A DNA stretch of 48,654 bases from Nodularia sp. (in: cyanobacteria) (GTDB lineage: Bacteria; Cyanobacteriota; Cyanobacteriia; Cyanobacteriales; Nostocaceae): positions 1 to 48,654 of the forward strand of contig REBL01000161.1 of assembly GCA_007692755.1 (NCBI GenBank), given 5' to 3'. The position numbers and the translations under genes are program-made. Positions 43,192 to 48,654 of the stretch are shown piece after piece (positions within the stretch are counted from its first letter, which is position 1; every line of letters begins with the position of its first letter). Below the pieces are notes generated by a model that saw only the letters and a list, made by a program, of their open reading frames with translations, was not told where the DNA came from and made no database searches.

Positions 43192-45033
43192 TTACATACT
43201 TTCTTTGTAAATTTCTAACAATTTGGGAATGTAATCATATCCATCTACACCAATAATCGCAATCATTTTCGGGCGATGTTGTTGTAATAAACTTTGGAAA
43301 GCTTCTGCTCCTATTTGTCCTTGTAAAATGGTTAGTAAACCTGCTGATTGTCGCCATTCATTAGAAGCAATTTGCTCTAACAAATACATTCCTAAGCCAC
43401 CTGTATAAATCGCTTTTTCGGAATTTTGTAAATTATAATAAGCTTCCGATAAATAAGCTAAATTTCGCCCTTGAAGATATAAGTCTCCAGCAACTTGGGC
43501 TGTTTTAAAAGCATTTTCTAAATAGGGAATTGCCGATTCTGATTGACCTATAACTAAATAAGCAATACCTAAGCTACTAAAACATAAAGCTTTACTTTGA
43601 ATATCTCCTAATTGTTCTGATAATTTTAATCCTTGTTCTAAATAGTTAATAGCTGATTCATAAACTTCTGTTTCTACTTGTTCCAGCTTTTGCGCCTGCA
43701 TAACTTCGCTGTAACCTAAGTTTACCAAGGCATTGGCTTCTGCTGTCTTTTCCCCGGCTTGACGACTCAGCATTAATGCCCTTTGACTATTATTTATCGC
43801 CTCAGTATAATTTTTTTCTTGTACATAAGTGCGGCTGAGGTGGTTGAGATTGGCAAGTTCACAGGGGCGATCGCCTGCATTTCTCGCTATCTCCAGGGCT
43901 TGCTGATGAAAATGAATCGAACGCTGATATTGTCCTAACGCCCGTTGTGAATAACCTAAAAGTGTGAGAATTCTGGCTTTTTCCTGAGTTCCCTCTACTC
44001 GTCGCAACGGTTCATCAAGATAATCTAAGGCATCCCTTAAAGAATTGCCGGCAAATGAGGCGAAAATACCACCATACAAGGGAAAATATGGCCGCTGGGC
44101 AAAGGTGCGTAAAATCTGGAGCATAATTTGAGAACAGCCATTACTGTATGCTGCCCTACTTTGAAAACCACTGGCTAACTGACTCCAAATTACGGCAAAG
44201 GTCAAGAACGTGGAAATTGACATTTTTGAACCGGCTTGGACGTTGTAGGCTTGTTGGTCGAACCAATTAACTAAGCCCCGTTGCAGGTACTGTAAAATTA
44301 ATGCTACTTCTACCCAGTCACTCAGACTAATACTGCTTTGCTTTTCGGCAAATTCCAGGGCAGATTGTTCCATTGCTAAGGCGCGAAGCAGGGATTGGGG
44401 GACTTCACTTTTAACTTGTTTTGCCCAAGTTGCCCAGGGACCACTTTCGCCGGGAACGCCACCAAAACCCAATTGCTGATTTTTCTCATACATCCAGCTT
44501 ACCAAGTGGTCTTGTAGTCCTTGCCAGGTGCTTAAACCACGGGTAATTCCCTGGGATATTTCCTGTAAATCACTATCTACTTGAGCGAATTGTTGTAAAC
44601 CTTTGGCTAACTGTTGTAGTTGTTGTGTGTTTGGCGCTTGCTTCTGATTGGGGTCGATGACACGTAAAAATATAGTTAGACGTTCATCTTTAGCAGCTGT
44701 TGTAATTTCTCGAACGGCTGAGGCGATCGCTTCTGTAGCTTGATTTTGCTGAGAATATCTCTGCCATTGGCTTTGAATGGTTTTAATCGCTCTTAATTTC
44801 CGGTTGGCTTTGGCTTGCTTGAGTTCATCGGCTTCACCATCCACTTGGCTTTGAATGTTACTCAGGCGATCGCTCAAAACTAATTCAAAGACTTCCCCCG
44901 TCCCCGAAATTATATTTTTTTGCAGCATTTGATACACCATCTCCACAGAGCTAATTTTGCCCTTGAGGGTGGATTCAATAATTTCATCAATAAAAGCAAG
45001 ATAGCGGTCGCGGATTGGCAAAGATTCAGACAC
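43192..45033 (-). CDS. Tetratricopeptide-repeat protein
   Basis: 613 aa. The N-terminal half (about 1-340) is helical with no recognised domain and contains RDRYLAFIDEIIESTLKGKISS and a Gln-rich segment. From about 345 to 555 there are five or six TPR-like units: ILTLLGYSQRALGQYQRSIHFHQQALEIAR, ELANLNHLSRTYVQEKNYTEAINNSQRALMLSR, EANALVNLGYSEVMQ, SKALCFSSLGIAYLVIGQSESAIPYLENAF, GRNLAYLSEAYYNLQNSEKAI. The C-terminal 50 residues resemble the end of NB-ARC/CHAT-type cyanobacterial TPR proteins (KMIAIIGVDGYDYIPKLLEIY). No signal peptide and no catalytic motif. A protein-protein interaction role is likely. Confidence 0.85.
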   Translation of the reverse strand: MSESLPIRDRYLAFIDEIIESTLKGKISSVEMVYQMLQKNIISGTGEVFELVLSDRLSNIQSQVDGEADELKQAKANRKLRAIKTIQSQWQRYSQQNQATEAIASAVREITTAAKDERLTIFLRVIDPNQKQAPNTQQLQQLAKGLQQFAQVDSDLQEISQGITRGLSTWQGLQDHLVSWMYEKNQQLGFGGVPGESGPWATWAKQVKSEVPQSLLRALAMEQSALEFAEKQSSISLSDWVEVALILQYLQRGLVNWFDQQAYNVQAGSKMSISTFLTFAVIWSQLASGFQSRAAYSNGCSQIMLQILRTFAQRPYFPLYGGIFASFAGNSLRDALDYLDEPLRRVEGTQEKARILTLLGYSQRALGQYQRSIHFHQQALEIARNAGDRPCELANLNHLSRTYVQEKNYTEAINNSQRALMLSRQAGEKTAEANALVNLGYSEVMQAQKLEQVETEVYESAINYLEQGLKLSEQLGDIQSKALCFSSLGIAYLVIGQSESAIPYLENAFKTAQVAGDLYLQGRNLAYLSEAYYNLQNSEKAIYTGGLGMYLLEQIASNEWRQSAGLLTILQGQIGAEAFQSLLQQHRPKMIAIIGVDGYDYIPKLLEIYKESM

Positions 45034-45072
45034 TGTAACTGCTGGGGAACGTCAATTTCTATTTTAGGACAT

Positions 45073-45114
45073 GGGGAGTGGGGAGTGGGGAGTGGGGAGT
45101 AGGGAATGGGGAGT
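45073..45114. repeat. GGGGAGT heptamer array (left of fetB)
   Basis: Six consecutive heptamers: four GGGGAGT, one AGGGAAT variant, one GGGGAGT. It lies between the start of the TPR gene and the end of fetB, only two bases from the fetB stop codon. It matches, in opposite orientation, the array at 45942-45976. Confidence 0.85.
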
Positions 45115-45116
45115 CC

Positions 45117-45893
45117 TCACCTCACCAATTGAGCGGCGGAATTGAAAAACTGACGGTACAATCCTCTCGTGATTAATATAGTTGTCAGCAAGTTGGAAGC
45201 CGCAACCATGAAGATAATTAAAATTTCGTAGGAAGCAGCATCGATGGGTCTAATTCCGGCGATTAACTGACCTGTGGTAATTCCTGGGATAGCCACCATA
45301 CCCATGAGCATCATTTGGTTGAGAGTGGGGAGAAATGCGGCTCTAATGGCTTCTTTGCGGTACTGGCTGACTGCTTGCTGGGGAGTTGCACCTAAGCTCA
45401 AGTGTGTTTCTATTTCCACAGACTGGCTATTCATTGTACTGACGAGACGTTCCCCAGCGATCGCAGCTGCATTCATCGCATTACCCAATACTATCCCGGC
45501 TAGAGGAATTACATAACGGGGTTCGTACCATCTCTCCGGTTGAATAATTAAAAAATTAGTATAAATAACTGTCACAGCAGTGCTAATTAAAATTGCTCCC
45601 CATACCAAGGGTAAAACTTGGGGAATTTTCGGACTGATACGATTTCGGGCAACAATCGCTGCAACCGTCAGAATTACTGCTAAAATCACCAACACTCCCC
45701 AAACGTTGTTTAAAGCAAAGATGAAGTCTAAAACGTATCCTAATACGAGTAGTTGTAAGATGGTTCTGCCTGTAGCGATCGCTAAGTTTAATTCTAGTCC
45801 TAATTTTTCCCAGGCAGATAAACCAATGGCGATCGCCATCAATCCCACAGCAATAGCTAAATCCACAAAATCCAGCTTGATTAAATCCTGCAT
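45117..45893 (-). CDS. fetB: FetB-like ABC permease (UPF0014/YbbM family)
   Basis: 258 aa from the ATG; the TTG just before is a less likely start. About seven membrane helices, with the family signatures YEPRYVIPLAGIVLGNAMNAAAIAGERL (about 120-148) and LSLGATPQQAVSQYRKEAIRAAFLPTLNQMMLMGMVAIPGITTGQLIAG (about 163-212). In E. coli FetAB exports iron and protects from peroxide stress. No fetA-like ATPase is adjacent here, so the partner must be encoded elsewhere. GGAAATGA gives a modest ribosome-binding site. The gene sits between two inverted heptamer arrays. Confidence 0.9.
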   Translation of the reverse strand: MQDLIKLDFVDLAIAVGLMAIAIGLSAWEKLGLELNLAIATGRTILQLLVLGYVLDFIFALNNVWGVLVILAVILTVAAIVARNRISPKIPQVLPLVWGAILISTAVTVIYTNFLIIQPERWYEPRYVIPLAGIVLGNAMNAAAIAGERLVSTMNSQSVEIETHLSLGATPQQAVSQYRKEAIRAAFLPTLNQMMLMGMVAIPGITTGQLIAGIRPIDAASYEILIIFMVAASNLLTTILITRGLYRQFFNSAAQLVR

Positions 45894-45896
45894 CAA

Positions 45897-46210
45897 TTCT
45901 TCATTTCCTACTCACCAAAAAATATGAAAATATTTCTGACCACTCCCCACTCCCTACTCCCCACTCCCCATTCCCAGTCTTCAGAATAAAACAACTTGGA
46001 ACTTTAATTCCCAGTATAGGATTTTGGGTGATATGCATCGCATTTTCTACCAACCAATGGTATCCTTAACCATAAAATAATTACAGTAAAAACCCAATTT
46101 TGATGCATATTCGGGGCGACAGTCTTTGCAAAGCTTTTTGATCAAAATTCTCATAGCAAAAATTGGCAGTCGCAGAGCATCCTTTGTATCTTCAGATAAA
46201 ATAAAAACTC
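45897..46210. other. Divergent intergenic region between fetB and the DegT-type gene
   Basis: 314 bp with five heptamers on the minus strand (GGGGAGT-type, 45942-45976) and AT-rich promoter DNA to the right. Apart from the array I see no hairpin or gene. Confidence 0.6.
45942..45976. repeat. GGGGAGT heptamer array, inverted (right of fetB)
   Basis: Reads ACTCCCC, ACTCCCT, ACTCCCC, a one-base offset, ACTCCCC and ATTCCCA on the plus strand. It is the reverse complement type of the 45073-45114 array. Confidence 0.8.
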
Positions 46211-47353
46211 ATGATCCAAAGTGTAAATTCTATTCCTGCCTTTGATATTAAGCAACAATACGCCACTATTGAAGCAGAAGTGAGTGCCGCTGTTTTAGAA
46301 GTTTTGGCTTCTGGGCGTTATATTGGCGGTCCTTTAGTTGAAAGTTTTGAGCAACAGTTCGCTGCCTATCATCGTGTAAGTAATTGTATAGCGTGTAACT
46401 CTGGAACTGATGCCCTCTACTTAGCTTTACGGGCTTTGGATATTGGTGTCGGTGATGAAGTTATTACCACACCTTTTACCTTTGTAGCTACAGCCGAAGT
46501 TATTAGTGCTGTGGGTGCAAAACCAGTTTTTGTTGATATTGACACTGATACTTTTAATATTGATTTGCAGCAATTAGCCGCAGCTATTACACCTAAAACC
46601 AAAGCGATTATCCCGGTTCACTTATTTGGACAACCGGTGGATATGACAGCACTGATGGCTATAGCTAATACGCATAATTTAGCAGTGATTGAAGATTGCG
46701 CTCAAGCTACAGGGGCAAGTTGGAACAATCAAAAAGTCGGCAGTATCGGACATATTGGTTGCTTTAGTTTCTACCCTACCAAAAATTTGGGCGGTTGTGG
46801 CGATGGTGGCGCTATTACTACGAATGATCCTGAAATTGCAGCGAAAATCAGGGTACTCAAGGAACATGGACAGAAAAATCGCTATTATTACGAAGAAATT
46901 GGTGTAAATAGTCGTTTAGATAGTCTGCAAGCCGCTATTTTACAAATAAAACTACGTTATCTGGATATTTGGAATAATCAACGACGAGCGATCGCAGCTT
47001 ATTATCAGCAGTTTCTGTGTCAAATTCCCGGTATTGTTGCACCAAAAGAATTAGCCGGGGGGATGAGTGTCTGGAATCAATATACCATTCGCGTATTAAC
47101 TGAGGGAAAAAATGGTGCGATCGCCACTCACCGAGAGTCTGTACGTACTCAACTGCAAGCACAGGGAGTCAGTTCAATGGTGTACTATCCTCAACCTTTA
47201 CATTTGCAACCCGTTTATCAAAGTTTAGGATATCAGCCAGGACAATTACCAGTAGCCGAGTTAGCTTGTCACGAGGTTCTATCTTTGCCCATGTTCCCAG
47301 AACTGACACGAGAACAGCAAGACCAAGTAATTTATGCTTTGAAAAAGTGCTGA
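46211..47353 (+). CDS. DegT/DnrJ/EryC1/StrS-family PLP aminotransferase (sugar aminotransferase)
   Basis: 380-aa pyridoxal-phosphate enzyme. The PLP lysine is Lys191 in CFSFYPTKNLGG, and Asp162 and Gln165 in IEDCAQATGAS bind the cofactor. Substrate-loop features are NSGTDALYLALRAL (about 63-76), FTFVATAEVI and GVNSRLDSLQAAIL. Such enzymes transfer an amino group to a nucleotide keto-sugar for lipopolysaccharide, exopolysaccharide or antibiotic sugars. The neighbouring genes do not include a keto-sugar maker, so the exact sugar is unknown. The gene is a single-cistron unit. No strong ribosome-binding site is seen. Confidence 0.93.
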   Translation: MIQSVNSIPAFDIKQQYATIEAEVSAAVLEVLASGRYIGGPLVESFEQQFAAYHRVSNCIACNSGTDALYLALRALDIGVGDEVITTPFTFVATAEVISAVGAKPVFVDIDTDTFNIDLQQLAAAITPKTKAIIPVHLFGQPVDMTALMAIANTHNLAVIEDCAQATGASWNNQKVGSIGHIGCFSFYPTKNLGGCGDGGAITTNDPEIAAKIRVLKEHGQKNRYYYEEIGVNSRLDSLQAAILQIKLRYLDIWNNQRRAIAAYYQQFLCQIPGIVAPKELAGGMSVWNQYTIRVLTEGKNGAIATHRESVRTQLQAQGVSSMVYYPQPLHLQPVYQSLGYQPGQLPVAELACHEVLSLPMFPELTREQQDQVIYALKKC

Positions 47354-47398
47354 GTGCTGAGTAGGGGGAGTTTCGGAAATGTTGAATATTTTAATCCC

Positions 47399-47517
47399 CA
47401 GGACTTACGTACAAATTACGGAATAACGAACCACATTCGCGTAGCGTCTCCCCTTGGGAGAAGGACACAAAGGACACAAAGTAAAGAGGGTTTCCGAGAG
47501 TTTTTGCGTAAGTCCTG
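47399..47517. mobile_element. Small MITE-like element with 11-bp terminal inverted repeats
   Basis: CAGGACTTACG at the left (47399-47409) is exactly complementary to CGTAAGTCCTG at the right (47507-47517). The 119-bp interior has no gene and carries GCGTAGCGTCTCCCC and GGACACAAAGGACACAAAG. The inverted repeats and size fit a miniature inverted-repeat element. Target duplications are not obvious. Confidence 0.6.
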
Positions 47518-47614
47518 ATCTCCAGTAGGGGCGGGTTTACAGATATCATTCAAGATAGACGACAATATTACTAAACCCGCCCTAACTCAACTAAGCGATA
47601 GCGAAGCGCTGCTG

Positions 47615-48361
47615 CTAGCAGATCGCTCGGCTGTTAGCAATCGCCAAAGCTTCAACTAAGCCACGCACAGCTGCAATCATAGCTACTTCGCTGTTGAGTT
47701 GATTAATCGCCGAACCAACACCAACGCCAGCTGCACCAGAGGCGATCGCTAGGGGTGCGGTGACGCTAGAAATACCGGAAGCACACAGTACAGGTACGGA
47801 AACTACACGAGCAATTTCATAAGCTGCTGCTAAGGTGGGAGCTGCTTTTTCAATTAATCCCAAGCTTCCAGAATGTGCTGGCTGGCTGCTGGTACCGCCT
47901 TCAGTTTGAATAATATCTGCTCCAGCTTTTACCAGTTCCTCTGCTAGTTGTACCTGTTGATCTAGTTCCAGGATGTGAGGAACAGTCAAAGATAAGGTGA
48001 TTTCTGGCAGGAGGGCGCGAGTTTGGTGAGTTAGGGCTAAAACTTCCTCAGCTTCAAATTTGCGTCCTTGGGCGTAAAAACTATCAAAGTTACCGATTTC
48101 AATTAAATCAGCACCAGCGTTGACAGCTGCGACAAATTTTTCTGGTTCGACTGCTGATACACAAACTGGTAAATTAATCAATTTTTTCGCCATCTGCACT
48201 AAAGCAGCATCGGCGGCGATATCGACAAAGGTAGCACCACCGAGTTCAGCAGCTTTGATAGTAGCAGCTACGCGATCGCGATCAAAGTTGTTCAAGCCGC
48301 TAATCACTTTCAGAACACTGCGGTCAGTAAATGCACGTTGGAGAGTAGAATGCATTGTCAT
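47615..48361 (-). CDS. ycf23: Ycf23/DUF561 family protein
   Basis: 248-aa TIM-barrel-like protein of the DUF561 family, found in cyanobacteria and, as Ycf23, in plastid genomes of red and other algae. Typical parts are RSVLKVISGLNNFDRDRVAATIKAAELGGATFVDIA, NLPVCVSAVEPEKFVAAVNAGADLIEIGNFDSFY, and AGADIIQTEGGTSS followed by a VPVLCASGISSVTAPLAIASGAAGVGVGSAI phosphate-type loop. It is sometimes described as a possible FMN or phosphate binder, but the reaction is unknown. Start at M1 or M3 (MTMHSTLQRAF). The last residues lie close to the repeat-rich gap. Confidence 0.9.
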   Translation of the reverse strand: MTMHSTLQRAFTDRSVLKVISGLNNFDRDRVAATIKAAELGGATFVDIAADAALVQMAKKLINLPVCVSAVEPEKFVAAVNAGADLIEIGNFDSFYAQGRKFEAEEVLALTHQTRALLPEITLSLTVPHILELDQQVQLAEELVKAGADIIQTEGGTSSQPAHSGSLGLIEKAAPTLAAAYEIARVVSVPVLCASGISSVTAPLAIASGAAGVGVGSAINQLNSEVAMIAAVRGLVEALAIANSRAIC

Positions 48362-48654
48362 AGTTTTTCGTTGAGGCTAAGAAATAAGACCTATTCTACC
48401 CTCCCTGAGTTGGTGTGAATCGTAGACGAGCCAAAATAACTACATTATCGCCCTCATTCCCTATTCCCCCAAGGAAAAAAACTCTGCTAATTCTTGAGGA
48501 AGCTTTTGAACTCAATTTTCTGATCCATTTATAACAATGGTAGGTTGAAAACCCCGGAGTAACAGCAACGCAGTTGCGTATTACGTGCTTTAGTCCGGGG
48601 ATGAAAACCACGATACAGGGTTTACCCTGCTGTGATTCAATATGGTAAAATTGA
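48362..48654. other. Window end: hairpin-rich sequence, possible IS605-type right end
   Basis: CCCCGGA (48552-48558) pairs with TCCGGGG (48594-48600). Inside is a GCAAC/GTTGC hairpin (48565-48577) and outside it a CAGGG-TTTA-CCCTG hairpin (48616-48629). This layered arrangement resembles the 3' ends of TnpB-type elements and their omega RNAs, but no tnpB remnant is seen upstream within the window. The minus-strand frame across 48396-48611 is not supported. Confidence 0.35.

Noticed and set aside
48396..48611. 71-codon minus-strand frame at the window end
   Set aside because: It spans the hairpin-rich repeat and lacks a ribosome-binding site and a domain.

Overview
The window looks like a piece of the chromosome of a filamentous, probably heterocyst-forming cyanobacterium (Nostocales, Nostoc/Anabaena/Nodularia type). 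The evidence is the very frequent GCGATCGC (HIP1) octamer, heptameric short tandem repeats, and families typical of cyanobacteria or plastids: Ftn2/ARC6, Ycf23/DUF561, DUF1995/LPA3, DUF4912, DUF2301, and a PRC-barrel/DUF2382 protein. Most genes are housekeeping or conserved cyanobacterial genes in short units, separated by repeat-rich intergenic DNA.

Layout. 1-7 kb: the 3' part of a sugar-type ABC substrate-binding protein, aspS, an SLH-domain protein, a PRC-barrel stress/akinete-type protein, a 52-aa gene, a SAM hydrolase and a DUF2301 membrane protein. 7-13 kb: a minus-strand run of DUF4912, AEC transporter and ftn2. 13-17 kb: central carbon metabolism (pdhA, an aldose-1-epimerase-like protein, tRNA-Lys(UUU), class II aldolase fbaA with a hairpin-rich leader and a double terminator). 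17-24 kb: an exported alpha/beta hydrolase, 1.6 kb of repeat-rich noncoding DNA, two adjacent MscS channels and a GH65 enzyme reduced to its N-terminal domain. 24-33 kb: a UreH-like/haem-type membrane fusion with an overlapping exported partner, galE, a membrane protein, an MdlA-like ABC exporter half, a sugar transferase, a coiled-coil protein and surE. 33-38 kb: DUF1995, a complete IS605-type element (divergent tnpA and tnpB) and a large single-span membrane protein. 38-43 kb: a plus-strand cluster in which a succinyl-CoA-synthetase beta-like gene, an ABC ATPase, an ABC-2 permease and a succinyl-CoA-synthetase alpha-like gene lie in that order, followed by an Rpn/DUF4351 nuclease. 43-48.6 kb: a TPR protein, fetB between two inverted heptamer arrays, a DegT-type aminotransferase, a small MITE-like element, ycf23 and a terminal hairpin region.

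The strongest candidate for an undescribed system is the 38-42 kb cluster. Its alpha-like subunit has Gln at the two positions (246 and 208) that hold the catalytic phospho-histidine and the supporting glutamate in E. coli SucD. The beta-like subunit has a changed Mg site and a changed glycine-rich loop. An ABC-2 transporter lies between the two genes. This is more consistent with a CoA- or nucleotide-binding module coupled to transport than with a TCA-cycle enzyme, but that is inference. Other points of interest are a terminator-like hairpin in the fbaA leader, four ACCGT-type sites upstream of ftn2, a motif shared by two neighbouring divergent promoter regions, and several candidate structured RNAs.
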